A stretch of DNA of 45,966 nucleotides, from NCBI RefSeq assembly GCF_007827695.1, contig NZ_VITA01000029.1:1-45966 (forward strand). The letters are read 5' to 3'. Positions 25,026 through 33,680 of the stretch are shown piece after piece (positions within the stretch are counted from its first letter, which is position 1; each line of letters begins with the position of its first letter). Origin of the DNA: Sinorhizobium medicae. GTDB lineage: Bacteria; Pseudomonadota; Alphaproteobacteria; Rhizobiales; Rhizobiaceae. The translations under genes were made by a program, and so were the position numbers. The notes beneath the pieces are model-generated. The model did no database searches. It saw nothing but the letters and a program-made list of their open reading frames with translations, and was not told the origin of the DNA.

Positions 25026-25071
25026 TTGCAATATTTGCGACATCCCTTGCGGCCTGTCGCGAATATTGCAA
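25026..25071 (+). promoter_or_regulatory. large inverted repeat upstream of the DeoR-type gene
   Basis: TTGCAATATTTGCGACA (25026-25042) and TGTCGCGAATATTGCAA (25055-25071) are complementary at 16 of 17 positions with a 12-bp spacer. The right arm ends 10 bp before the chosen ATG of the regulator, so a bound repressor would block transcription. TTGC half-sites also occur downstream of the gene (25868-25897), which suggests that one protein, probably this DeoR-type regulator, acts at both places. Confidence 0.6.
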
Positions 25072-25081
25072 CATTGTCGGC

Positions 25082-25867
25082 ATGTCCAGATCAGCGAACT
25101 CCCGGGCGCTCGCGCCGCGCCGTCATGAGGAAATTCTAAGGCGCCTCGCTGCCGAAGGCTCGGTGAGCATCGCGGAGCTTTCCGCCCATTTCGACGTCTC
25201 GCGTGAGACGATCCGCCGCGATATGAAGTTGCTGGCTGACCGCGGCCAGCTCGACGTGGTGCATGGCGGGGCCACATTGTTCGAGCCGATCGAGCCGGCG
25301 TTGGTTCACCGAAGCGAGGAAAACGCCACCGCCAAGGCAGCTATTGGCCTCAAAGCCGCCGAACTGGTGAAGGACGGCATGGTCGTGTTCCTCGATTCAG
25401 GCACGACCACGCTTGCCGTTGCCCATGCGCTAGACGGGCTTCGCGACCTGACCGTCTGCACCACGGGCCTTGCCATCGCACTGCATATGTGCCGGCAACC
25501 GCGCGCCCGGGTCCATATGCTGGGCGGCGAGATCGATCCTGCGGAGGAGGCGGCAGTCGGCCTGGACGCGCTGGAGGCGATCGGCCGCTTTCGGGTCGAT
25601 ATCGCCTTTCTCGGTGGGGGCGGGCTTTCCCCGGACGGCGAGGTGACCGATTTCACGCGCAATGGCGCCGAGCAGCGCTCGCGCATGATCGCCATGGCCG
25701 GCAAAGCCTATTTCGTCCTGGACAGCTCGAAGTTCGGAAGGCTGACGCCACTTCGCATACCCGGGTTTCATCAGGCGGCCGGTGTCATCGTAGATGCGCC
25801 GCCAGCGCCGACGATCTCGGAAGCGCTCGAGCGGAAAGGGCCACGGGTGATCGTCGCCACCAGATGA
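25082..25867 (+). CDS. DeoR-family transcriptional regulator
   Basis: A 261-residue DeoR/GlpR-type protein from the ATG at 25082. The N-terminal HTH is RRHEEILRRLAAEGSVSIAE then LSAHFDVSRETIRRDMKLL, and VHGGA follows. The sugar-phosphate-isomerase-like C-terminal domain has VFLDSGTTTLAVAHAL and MLGGEIDP, and ends with the D-SSKFGR core. An in-frame start at 25001 would translate through the inverted repeat at 25026-25071, so the shorter form is preferred. It lies 80 bp after pta and 80 bp before the flavoprotein gene, which it probably controls. Confidence 0.85.
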   Translation: MSRSANSRALAPRRHEEILRRLAAEGSVSIAELSAHFDVSRETIRRDMKLLADRGQLDVVHGGATLFEPIEPALVHRSEENATAKAAIGLKAAELVKDGMVVFLDSGTTTLAVAHALDGLRDLTVCTTGLAIALHMCRQPRARVHMLGGEIDPAEEAAVGLDALEAIGRFRVDIAFLGGGGLSPDGEVTDFTRNGAEQRSRMIAMAGKAYFVLDSSKFGRLTPLRIPGFHQAAGVIVDAPPAPTISEALERKGPRVIVATR

Positions 25868-25897
25868 ATGTTGCATAATGTTGCAATTCATGTTGCG
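25868..25897 (+). promoter_or_regulatory. three ATGTTGC direct repeats before the flavoprotein gene
   Basis: ATGTTGCA (25868-25875), ATGTTGCA (25878-25885) and ATGTTGCG (25890-25897) lie directly after the regulator stop and 51-80 bp before the flavoprotein ATG. The TTGCA core is shared with the inverted repeat upstream of the regulator. The steps of 10 and 12 bp put all three on one DNA face. Confidence 0.5.
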
Positions 25898-25947
25898 TTT
25901 TGCGGATGGCCAACTATCCTGAAGCCAGTCAATCGGGAGGATGGTTC

Positions 25948-28425
25948 ATGCCGCAGGAATTTCCAACGCAGGCGCGCGTCGTTATTATCGGCGGCGGTAT
26001 CATAGGCTGTTCGGTTGCCTATCATCTCACACAGCTTGGCTGGACCGACGTTGTCCTCCTTGAACAGGGTCAACTCAGCGGTGGAACCACCTGGCATGCT
26101 GCGGGTCTCGTCGGACAGTTGCGCAGCCATGCCAACATGACCGGCCTCATCCGGTATTCGACGCAGCTCTACAGCGAGCTCGAGGCAGAGACAGGTCTTG
26201 CGACCGGATGGAAGAATTGTGGCTCGCTTGCCGTCGCCCGCACGGCCGACCGCATGACCGTGCTGAAGCGGACCGCCGCCTCGGCCCGGGCCCAAGGGGT
26301 CGCCGTCGAGGTGATTTCGCCCCGCGAAGCAGCCGATCTCTGGCCGGTGATGGCGGTAGAGGATCTCGTCGGCGCCGTCTGGCTCCCGGGAGACGGCAAG
26401 GCCAATCCGACGGACCTCACGCAGTCCCTGGCCAAGGGCGCGCGCAATCGCGGTGCCCGTATTATCGAGCGGGTGCGCGTGACCGGGATAACGGCCAAGG
26501 ACGGGACGGTCCGCGGAGTCGAGACGGATCGGGGCAGCATCGCCGCTGAAATCGTCGTCAATTGCGCCGGCCAATGGGCGCGCAAGGTCGGGCTGATGTG
26601 CGGCGTGACCGTACCGCTGCACTCCGCCGAACACATGTATATCGTCACGGGCAAGATCGAGGGCGTGCATCCGGACCTGCCTGTACTGCGCGATCCCGAT
26701 GGCTACATCTATTTCAAGGAGGAGGTCGGCGGTCTCGTCATGGGCGGCTTCGAGCCGGAGGCCAAGCCCTGGGGCATGAACGGCATTCCGGACGATTTCG
26801 AATTCGCATTGCTGGAAGATGACTGGGACCAGTTCGAAGTCCTCATGCAGAATGCACTTATACGGGTACCGCAACTCGAAACGGCGGAGGTTAGAAAGTT
26901 CTACAACGGTCCGGAAAGCTTCACCCCGGACAACAATTTCATCCTCGGTGAGGCACCGGAACTGCGCAACTTCTATGTCGGTGCCGGCTTCAACTCCATG
27001 GGGATCGCCAGTGCCGGAGGCGCCGGGCGGGCGCTTGCGGAGTGGATCGTCAATGGTGCTCCGACGATCGATCTCTGGCCGGTGGACATTCGCCGTTTCG
27101 CGCGCTTCAACAACAATCCACGCTGGCTGCATGATCGGGTGAAGGAAACGCTTGGCCTGCATTATGCCATGCCATGGCCGAACCGCGAGTTGCACACGGC
27201 ACGGCCCTTCCGGCGCTCGCCGCTTTACGACCGGCTTGCCTCAAGGGGTGCGTGTTTTGGGTCGAAGATGGGTTGGGAGCGCGCCAACTGGTTCGCCGAA
27301 GCGGGCCAGGAAGCGGAAACGGACTACGCCTTCGGTCGCCAGAATTGGCACGAAGCGGTAAAGCGTGAGATGAGGGCGACGCGCCAGGCCGCTGGAATCT
27401 TTGATCAAACCTCTTTCGCCAAATTGCTCGTGCAGGGGCGGGATGCAGCAAAGGCTCTCAACCGCATCTGCGCCGCCGATATTGATGTCGAGATCGGCCG
27501 TTCAATATACACCGGCATGCTCAACGCGCGCGGCGGCTATGAAAGCGACCTGACGGTGATGCGGCTTGCACCCGATCGGTTCCTCATCGTGACCGGATCG
27601 GCACAAGCCGTGCACGATGCAGACTGGATACGCAGAAATATCCCGGTGGATGCGCATGTCACCCTGACCGATGTGACGTCGTCCTATGCCGTGCTGGCGC
27701 TGATGGGGCCGAACGCGCGCGACATCCTCGGACGGATCACCTCTGCCGATCTTTCGAACGCGGGTTTTCCCTTCTCGACCATATGTGAGATCGACATCGG
27801 CTATGCGACGGCCTTCGCCAACCGCATGACCTATGTCGGCGAACTCGGCTGGGAGCTGATCGTACCCAGCGAATTCGCGGTGGGCGTGTATGAGGCGCTA
27901 CACGAGGCTGGTCGTGACCTCGGGCTCATCGATTGCGGCTATTACGCTCTCGAGGCACTGCGTATCGAGAAAGGCTTCCGTGCCTGGAGCCGCGAGTTGA
28001 CGCCCGACATCAATCCCTATGAAGCGGGGCTCGCCTTTGCCGTATCGCTCGACAAGCCGGGTGGCTTCATCGGCCGCGAGGCATTGGTCCGCGCCAGGCA
28101 GGCCGGCCCCCCTGTCAAGCGGATCGTGCAGTTCACCTTGGATGATGCAGAGCCGATGCTTTGGGGCGGCGAACTCATCCTGCGCGACGGCAAGCCCGTC
28201 GGCGAGGTCAGGTCGGCTGCCTATGGCCACACGCTTGGTCGCTCGGTGGCACTCGGACTCATCGAACATGATGAAGGCGTCGGCCGGGAGTTCATCGGAA
28301 ACGGGCATTTCGAGATCGATCTTGCAGGTGACCGCCAGTCCGCCACCGCTCACCTGAAGTGCCCCTACGACCCGAAGTCCGAGCGCGTAAGGGTAGATGC
28401 TGATGAACCGCGGGCGGCAGCCTGA
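25948..28425 (+). CDS. two-domain FAD/aminomethyltransferase protein (dimethylglycine/sarcosine dehydrogenase type)
   Basis: From the ATG at 25948 (GGGAGGA 7 nt upstream) it has 825 residues. The N-terminal FAD domain has VVIIGGGIIGCSVAYHL (about 11-27) and SGGTTWHAAGL, in which His50 corresponds to the covalently flavinylated His of dimethylglycine dehydrogenase. The C-terminal half (from about residue 430) is GcvT-like, with GPNARDILGRITSADLSN, YVGELGWELIVPSEFAV and DKPGGFIGREAL; it would pass formaldehyde to tetrahydrofolate. The family demethylates N-methyl amines. The substrate is unknown. Its place between taurine and 2-AEP genes makes an N-methylated C2 amine plausible. Confidence 0.85.
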   Translation: MPQEFPTQARVVIIGGGIIGCSVAYHLTQLGWTDVVLLEQGQLSGGTTWHAAGLVGQLRSHANMTGLIRYSTQLYSELEAETGLATGWKNCGSLAVARTADRMTVLKRTAASARAQGVAVEVISPREAADLWPVMAVEDLVGAVWLPGDGKANPTDLTQSLAKGARNRGARIIERVRVTGITAKDGTVRGVETDRGSIAAEIVVNCAGQWARKVGLMCGVTVPLHSAEHMYIVTGKIEGVHPDLPVLRDPDGYIYFKEEVGGLVMGGFEPEAKPWGMNGIPDDFEFALLEDDWDQFEVLMQNALIRVPQLETAEVRKFYNGPESFTPDNNFILGEAPELRNFYVGAGFNSMGIASAGGAGRALAEWIVNGAPTIDLWPVDIRRFARFNNNPRWLHDRVKETLGLHYAMPWPNRELHTARPFRRSPLYDRLASRGACFGSKMGWERANWFAEAGQEAETDYAFGRQNWHEAVKREMRATRQAAGIFDQTSFAKLLVQGRDAAKALNRICAADIDVEIGRSIYTGMLNARGGYESDLTVMRLAPDRFLIVTGSAQAVHDADWIRRNIPVDAHVTLTDVTSSYAVLALMGPNARDILGRITSADLSNAGFPFSTICEIDIGYATAFANRMTYVGELGWELIVPSEFAVGVYEALHEAGRDLGLIDCGYYALEALRIEKGFRAWSRELTPDINPYEAGLAFAVSLDKPGGFIGREALVRARQAGPPVKRIVQFTLDDAEPMLWGGELILRDGKPVGEVRSAAYGHTLGRSVALGLIEHDEGVGREFIGNGHFEIDLAGDRQSATAHLKCPYDPKSERVRVDADEPRAAA

Positions 28426-28428
28426 GGT

Positions 28429-29316
28429 TCACTTCTCCGCCAGGGAGCGGGCGATCTCGAAGAAGGCGCGCACGAGCTTTCCGCCGCTGCGCTCCTTCAG
28501 GCAGATCAGAGCCTCGTCCATCAGCATCTCAGCTCCTATAATTTCGATCGGGGCGAGACGTCCGTCCCGACCGAATTCGGCAGCGGAGACAAAGCCGACA
28601 CCGGCCCCGGCCGCGACGATCTCCCTCACGGCCTCACGACCTTCCGCTTCGATGGCCGGCTTCAGCGCGACACCGGCGGCGGCGGCAAAGTCCTCGAGCT
28701 TCTGCCGCGTCTTCGAACCCCGCTCGCGCATGACCAGCGGCTGGCCCGCGAGTTCCTCGAGACTGACATTGCTGCGGCAGGCGATCGGATGTTCCGTCGA
28801 CGCGAATGCGATGATCGGCGTGGAGTTCAGTTTGACGATGTCGAATTCCCGGCTTTCGGGAATCTCGCCGAGAACGCCGATGTCCGCCTCGTAGGAATAG
28901 AGACTTGTGATGACCGTTTCCGTGTTGCCGGCCCTCAGCGAGATCTGCACCGTCGGATATTTCTTGCGAAAGGCGGCAAGGATGTGCAGCAGATGATGGG
29001 CGGCGTCGGCGACGATGCGAAGTGTTCCCGCGCGCAGCGCGCGCGATTCCGAAAGCAGATCGAGCGCCTGCTGTTCGGTGTCGAACATGCGCCGGGTGAT
29101 CTCCAGCAACTGGTGGCCAGCCTGGGTCAGCGTCACCTGCTTCTTGTTCCGGTTGAAGAGGAGGACGTCATATTCCTCCTCCAGCTTTCGGACCTGGTCC
29201 GATACGGCTGGCTGGGTGAGGAACAAAGCCTCTGCCGCCCGGGAAAAGCCTCCACAGACCGCAACATTATGGAACGCGCGAAGCTGGACATAGCGCATGG
29301 GATGGGGTCCAATCAT
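28429..29316 (-). CDS. phnR: LysR-family regulator, probable 2-AEP regulator
   Basis: A 295-residue LysR protein. The HTH is YVQLRAFHNVAVCGGFSRAA then LFLTQPAVSDQVRKLEEEY. The effector domain starts GTLRIVADAAHHLLHILAAF and includes QISLRAGNTETVI. It converges with the flavoprotein gene (3 bp apart) and diverges from the Na/Pi-type gene. The same kind of LysR gene lies next to phnWAY in S. meliloti as I remember it, so phosphonate-responsive control is likely but inferred. The start could also be the Met at 29298 (MRYVQLRAF), which is more usual for the family. Confidence 0.8.
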   Translation of the reverse strand: MIGPHPMRYVQLRAFHNVAVCGGFSRAAEALFLTQPAVSDQVRKLEEEYDVLLFNRNKKQVTLTQAGHQLLEITRRMFDTEQQALDLLSESRALRAGTLRIVADAAHHLLHILAAFRKKYPTVQISLRAGNTETVITSLYSYEADIGVLGEIPESREFDIVKLNSTPIIAFASTEHPIACRSNVSLEELAGQPLVMRERGSKTRQKLEDFAAAAGVALKPAIEAEGREAVREIVAAGAGVGFVSAAEFGRDGRLAPIEIIGAEMLMDEALICLKERSGGKLVRAFFEIARSLAEK

Positions 29317-29382
29317 AAGCTCATCTAATGAAACGATAGAAACGAACGATTTGATTTATGTAAAGAGAAAAGTGACGGTCAG

Positions 29383-29398
29383 CCGGAATGATTTCCGG
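29383..29398 (+). promoter_or_regulatory. short hairpin masking the nptA-type ribosome binding site
   Basis: CCGGAA (29383-29388), loop TGAT, TTCCGG (29393-29398): a 6-bp perfect stem whose right arm contains the first half of the GGAG Shine-Dalgarno (29397-29400). The ATG is at 29410. It could modulate translation start, but no regulator or ligand is apparent. Confidence 0.4.
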
Positions 29399-29409
29399 AG
29401 CGATTGAAA

Positions 29410-31083
29410 ATGACTGTCATTACTCTCTCGCTGCATCTCGCCGGCGCGACCGTGCTGCTGCTTTACGCCGTGCATCTCGTCCGTAGCGGCGTCGAGAACG
29501 CCTATGGGCCTTCTCTGAAGCGTGTGCTGGCGAAAGGAGGGGAGCGCCGCGTTTACGCCGCCGCGAGCGGCACGGCCCTTGCCGTCCTGTTGCAAAGCTC
29601 CACCGCAGTGGCGATGCTTGCCTCCGGCCTTGCCGCAAGCGGCTATCTCACGCTGAACACCAGCCTAGCCGTTCTGCTTGGAGCGGATTTCGGCTCGGCG
29701 CTGGTGGTCCGTGTCCTATCGTTCGATCTCGGCTGGATGTCGCCGCTGCTGCTTGCGGCCGGTGGGCTTTGTTACCTGAAGGGAAGAACCGACAAATTTC
29801 ACGAAATCGGGCGCATGCTGCTCGGTATCGCCTTCGTCCTCATGTCGCTGAAGCTGATCGGCGAGGCGACAGTGCCGTTGAAGAGGAGCGAAGTGCTGCC
29901 TGCTATCGTCGGGTATCTCGCCGAAGACCAGGTGATGTCCTTCGTCGCCGCGGCGCTCTTCACCTGGATCGTTCATTCGAGCGTCGCAGTTCTGATCCTC
30001 ATCCTCGGTTTCGCCGCACAGGGACTTCTGCCGATCGAGGCGGGCCTGCCGTTGATCCTCGGAGCGAATCTCGGCAGTGGAATGATCGCCATTTGGCTGA
30101 CACGCGGCTTTCCAGCCGAGGCGCGACGCGTGGCGGCGGGCAACTTCCTCTTCCGGGCGCTTGGCGCCGCGATCACCTTACCGGTCTGCGGTGTTTTGGC
30201 GGGCCGCATTCAGGCTCTGGGCACCACCCCTGCGGAGCAGCTCGTCCATTTTCATCTGGTCTTCAATGCCTGCCTGGTGCTCATTTACCTTCCGCTTTCG
30301 CAGCTTGCTGCCGGCGCCGTCTCGTCACTCGTGAAGTCGGACCCTGGACGCTTCGACGATAACGACCCGCTCGCCGGTCGCATCAGCGCTCTGGACGAGG
30401 GGTTGCTCGACAGCCCCGATGCCGCTCTCGCCGCGGCAACGCGCGAGGTGCTGTTCATGGGTGAAATGGTCGAGCGGATGCTTTGTCCGGTAATGGAGCT
30501 TCTGGAGCATCCAAATCGAAGAAAGCTTGAAGAGATCCGCCGTCTCGACGAGCACGTCAATCGCGCCCACCGCGGTATCAAGCTCTATCTCGCAGCGATC
30601 AACCGCGGCGTGCTTGATGAGCCCCAGTCTCGGAAGGGAGTTGAGTTGATCGATATCGCGATCAACCTCGAGCATGCCGGGGACATCGTCTCCAAGACCC
30701 TTGTGGAAATCGTCCGCGACAAGCTGGAGAACGGCAACAGCTTTTCCAATGAAGGCTGGACCGAGCTCAAAATGCTTCATGCCAGCGTGCGCGACAATAT
30801 GCGTCTCGCATTCAATCTGCTGGTTTCGGGCGACCCGGCCATGGCGCGCAGGCTCGTGCGCGAGAAGGAGCGAGTGCGTGGGCTCGTGCGCGAAAGTCGC
30901 GAAAGGCACCTGGCGAGGCTGCGGGCAGGGCGCCCCGAAAGCGTCGAGTCCAGCAATATGCACCTCGAAATCGCGCGCGCGCTCAAGGAGGTGAATTCTC
31001 TTCTCGCAACGCTTGCCTATCCCATTCTGAAGCAGAGAGGCGATCTGCTCGAAAGCCGGCTCAGGCTGGCGAAGGTATCATAA
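29410..31083 (+). CDS. Na/Pi cotransporter family protein with PhoU-like domain
   Basis: A 557-residue protein. The membrane part has two inverted repeats, each with a Ser-rich motif (LLQSSTAVAMLASGL and VHSSVAVLILILGF), typical of NptA/NptB-type Na/Pi cotransporters. The last ~220 residues form PhoU-like helices (EMVERMLCPVMELLE, HAGDIVSKTLVEI). A TTG 6 nt upstream is a possible start. It lies 99 bp before phnW, whose pathway releases phosphate, so it may move phosphate out when 2-AEP is used as a carbon or nitrogen source. Bacterial proteins of this class have been reported to export as well as import phosphate. Confidence 0.85.
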   Translation: MTVITLSLHLAGATVLLLYAVHLVRSGVENAYGPSLKRVLAKGGERRVYAAASGTALAVLLQSSTAVAMLASGLAASGYLTLNTSLAVLLGADFGSALVVRVLSFDLGWMSPLLLAAGGLCYLKGRTDKFHEIGRMLLGIAFVLMSLKLIGEATVPLKRSEVLPAIVGYLAEDQVMSFVAAALFTWIVHSSVAVLILILGFAAQGLLPIEAGLPLILGANLGSGMIAIWLTRGFPAEARRVAAGNFLFRALGAAITLPVCGVLAGRIQALGTTPAEQLVHFHLVFNACLVLIYLPLSQLAAGAVSSLVKSDPGRFDDNDPLAGRISALDEGLLDSPDAALAAATREVLFMGEMVERMLCPVMELLEHPNRRKLEEIRRLDEHVNRAHRGIKLYLAAINRGVLDEPQSRKGVELIDIAINLEHAGDIVSKTLVEIVRDKLENGNSFSNEGWTELKMLHASVRDNMRLAFNLLVSGDPAMARRLVREKERVRGLVRESRERHLARLRAGRPESVESSNMHLEIARALKEVNSLLATLAYPILKQRGDLLESRLRLAKVS

Positions 31084-31103
31084 GCAGAAACTATGCGTGA
31101 ATA

Positions 31104-31119
31104 TAAAATATCGATTTTA
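31104..31119 (+). promoter_or_regulatory. AT-rich palindrome upstream of phnW
   Basis: TAAAAT-ATCG-ATTTTA (31104-31119), with 6-bp arms, lies 64 bp before the phnW ATG in otherwise GC-rich DNA. A related sequence with a 6-bp spacer occurs upstream of the 2-AEP binding-protein gene (35232-35249). A shared operator for a phosphonate regulator, perhaps the LysR protein, is a reasonable reading. Confidence 0.45.
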
Positions 31120-31182
31120 CAGATACATTCCGGCCCGCCATCCTCGCCCCCATCCCGGCAGTTCTCAGAGGAGAGAAACCAG

Positions 31183-32379
31183 ATGCCAGCAGATGCAAAG
31201 ACGAATAATGCTCTCGAAGCGCCGAGATTGGGAGAGCCATACCTGCTGACGCCGGGACCGCTCACGACAGCTTTTTCCGTCAAGGAGGCAATGCTGCGCG
31301 ACTGGGGTTCCTGGGACGGCGACTTCCGGGCGATGACGGCCGAGCTGAGACGCGAACTGCTTGCGATCGCCGAAGATGAGACCGGCGAGTTCGATTGCGT
31401 CCCGATGCAGGGCAGCGGATCCTTTTCGGTCGAGGCGATGCTCGGCAGCTTCGTTCCCCGCGATGGCAAGGTCCTGGTGCTGATGAACGGCGCCTACGGC
31501 CAGCGCATCGCCCAGACGCTCAAATATCTAGGCCGTGCTTATGTCGCGGTCGACAAGGGCGACTATATGCCTCCGCGCGGCAGCGAGGTCGCAGCTGCCC
31601 TCGACGCCGATCCCGCAATTACCCATGTGGTCGTCGTCCATTGCGAGACGAGTTCCGGAATTCTCAACCCTCTCAAGGAAATTTCCGAGGCGGTCTACAG
31701 CCGCGGCCGCAAGCTGCTGGTCGACAGCATGAGCGCCTTTGGAGCGGTGCCTGCCGGTGTCCTTGACTTCCGTTACGAGGCAATCGTTTCCTCGGCGAAC
31801 AAATGCATCGAAGGCGTGCCGGGCTTCGGCTTTGTCCTCGCGCGCAAATCGGAACTGGAGGCAGCGAAGGACCGCAGCCACTCCTTGAGTCTCGACGTTC
31901 ATGCGCAATGGGCATACTTGAACAAAACGGGCCAATGGCGCTTCACTCCGCCGACCCACGTCGTCGCGGCCTTCCTTGAAGCGCTGCGGCTGCATCGCAA
32001 GGAGGGCGGTGTTGCCGGGCGCGGGTCCCGTTATGCGCAGAACCGCGACATAATGGTTTCCGGCATGCGCCAACTTGGCTTCGAGACGTTGCTTGGCGAC
32101 CAGTGGCTCTCGCCGATCATCGTGACCTTCTTCAGCCCCGCCCATCCGAATTTCAAGTTCGAGCGCTTCTACGAGCTGATGAAGGCGAGGGGGTTCATCA
32201 TCTATCCCGGCAAGCTTACCGTCGTCGACAGCTTCCGCATTGGCTGCATCGGCCAGATGGACGGCCATGTGATGCGCAAGGTGGTCGCTGGTGCCGCCGA
32301 AAGCCTTGCTGAGATGGGGGTCGATTCCGCCGCGCCGCCGGCGCTGGCCCTTGCCGAGCGCGCCCGCCTCGCCGCCTGA
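31183..32379 (+). CDS. phnW: 2-aminoethylphosphonate-pyruvate transaminase
   Basis: A 398-residue PLP enzyme that converts 2-aminoethylphosphonate and pyruvate to phosphonoacetaldehyde and alanine. The N-terminus has PYLLTPGPLTTAFSVKEAML and RDWGSWDGDF; the middle has MQGSGSFSVEAMLGSF and VDSMSAFGAVP. The PLP-binding lysine is Lys207 in SSANKCIEGVPGFGFVLA. The start at 31183 follows AGAGGAGAG. The C-terminus is about 30 residues longer than in some homologues and is Ala-rich. It is first of the phnW-phnA-phnY set, 26 bp before phnA. Confidence 0.94.
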   Translation: MPADAKTNNALEAPRLGEPYLLTPGPLTTAFSVKEAMLRDWGSWDGDFRAMTAELRRELLAIAEDETGEFDCVPMQGSGSFSVEAMLGSFVPRDGKVLVLMNGAYGQRIAQTLKYLGRAYVAVDKGDYMPPRGSEVAAALDADPAITHVVVVHCETSSGILNPLKEISEAVYSRGRKLLVDSMSAFGAVPAGVLDFRYEAIVSSANKCIEGVPGFGFVLARKSELEAAKDRSHSLSLDVHAQWAYLNKTGQWRFTPPTHVVAAFLEALRLHRKEGGVAGRGSRYAQNRDIMVSGMRQLGFETLLGDQWLSPIIVTFFSPAHPNFKFERFYELMKARGFIIYPGKLTVVDSFRIGCIGQMDGHVMRKVVAGAAESLAEMGVDSAAPPALALAERARLAA

Positions 32380-32405
32380 CGAACATCCTCCTAGGAGCAC
32401 AACAG

Positions 32406-33680
32406 ATGAACCAGATGTCCAAAATTTCGGTAACGGTTAATGGCCGCCGCTATCCATGGCCCCGCGTTCCGGCAATTGCGATCTGCCTCGACGGGTGCGA
32501 GCCCGCCTATCTCGATGCGGCGATGGAGGCGGGATTGATGCCCGCCCTCAAGCGCATCAAGGAACGCGGTGCCGTGCGGCTGGCGCACAGCGTCATTCCG
32601 AGCTTCACAAATCCCAACAATCTTTCGATCGCAACGGGAACTCCGCCGGCCGTCCACGGGATCTGCGGCAACTACCTTTACGAGCCTGCGACGGGCGAAG
32701 AGGTGATGATGAACGACCCGAAGTTCCTTCGCGCGCCGACCATTTTCCAGGCCTTCTACGACGCCGGCGCGCGGGTCGCGGTCGTCACGGCGAAGGATAA
32801 GCTTCGCGCGCTTCTCGGAAAGGGGCTTCGTTTCGACGAAGAACGCGCGATCTGCTTCTCGTCTGAAAAATCGGACAAGGCGACGCCCGAGGAACATGGC
32901 ATCGACAATGCCTCGGGCTGGCTCGGCCGGCCGGTTCCGGAAGTCTATTCGGCAGCGCTTTCGGAATTCGTCTTCGCTGCGGGCGTGAAACTGCTCAAGG
33001 AGTTCCACCCCGACATCATGTATCTGACCACGACGGACTATGTTCAGCACAAATACGCTCCCGGCGTAGCGGAGGCCAACGCCTTTTACGCGATGTTCGA
33101 TCGCTACCTGTCAGAGCTGGACGGACTAGGAGCGGCCATCGTCGTCACCGCTGATCACGGCATGAAGCCGAAGCACAAGGCGGACGGCTCGCCCGACGTC
33201 ATCTATGTCCAGGACCTGCTCGATGAGTGGTTGGGCGAGGAAGCGGCCCGTGTCATCCTGCCGATCACCGATCCATATGTCGTGCACCACGGCGCGCTCG
33301 GATCCTTCGCCACCGCCTATCTCCCCGGGCAATGCGACCGCGGAGAGATCATCGATCGGCTAAAGGCGCTCGATGGCATCGACGTCGTGCTGGACCGCGA
33401 AGAGGCATGCCGAAGGTTTGAGCTCCCGGAGGATCGCATCGGCGACATTGTCCTCGTTTCGTCCGAAAACAAGACACTCGGCACCAGCGAGCACCGCCAC
33501 GACCTGGCGGCACTGGACGAGCCGTTGCGCTCCCATGGCGGCCTCACAGAGCAGGAGGTTCCCTTCATCGTCAACCGGGTGCTGCCCGATCTCCCGGGCG
33601 CTCCTTGTCTTCGCAACTTCGATGCGTTCTTCTACGCTGTTGCGGCAGCGGCGTTGATCAGTGCGGAGGACGCGATATGA
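32406..33680 (+). CDS. phnA: phosphonoacetate hydrolase
   Basis: A 424-residue zinc hydrolase of the alkaline phosphatase superfamily that cleaves phosphonoacetate to acetate and phosphate. All expected residues are at the positions I recall for the S. meliloti enzyme: Asp29 (ICLDGCEP), nucleophile Thr68 (SFTNPNN), Asp211 and His215 (DYVQHKYAP), Asp250 and His251 ([12 protein letters not shown]) and His377 (LRSHGGL). TAGGAG lies 8 nt before the ATG. Its stop overlaps the phnY start (ATGA). It is unrelated to the E. coli PhnA zinc-ribbon protein. Confidence 0.95.
   Translation: MNQMSKISVTVNGRRYPWPRVPAIAICLDGCEPAYLDAAMEAGLMPALKRIKERGAVRLAHSVIPSFTNPNNLSIATGTPPAVHGICGNYLYEPATGEEVMMNDPKFLRAPTIFQAFYDAGARVAVVTAKDKLRALLGKGLRFDEERAICFSSEKSDKATPEEHGIDNASGWLGRPVPEVYSAALSEFVFAAGVKLLKEFHPDIMYLTTTDYVQHKYAPGVAEANAFYAMFDRYLSELDGLGAAIVVTADHGMKPKHKADGSPDVIYVQDLLDEWLGEEAARVILPITDPYVVHHGALGSFATAYLPGQCDRGEIIDRLKALDGIDVVLDREEACRRFELPEDRIGDIVLVSSENKTLGTSEHRHDLAALDEPLRSHGGLTEQEVPFIVNRVLPDLPGAPCLRNFDAFFYAVAAAALISAEDAI

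Noticed and set aside
29410..29440. A CTGTCATTA sequence resembling half of a PhoB box at the Na/Pi-type gene start.
   Set aside because: It lies inside the coding start, and the second half-site 11 bp on does not match, so a Pho box is not supported.
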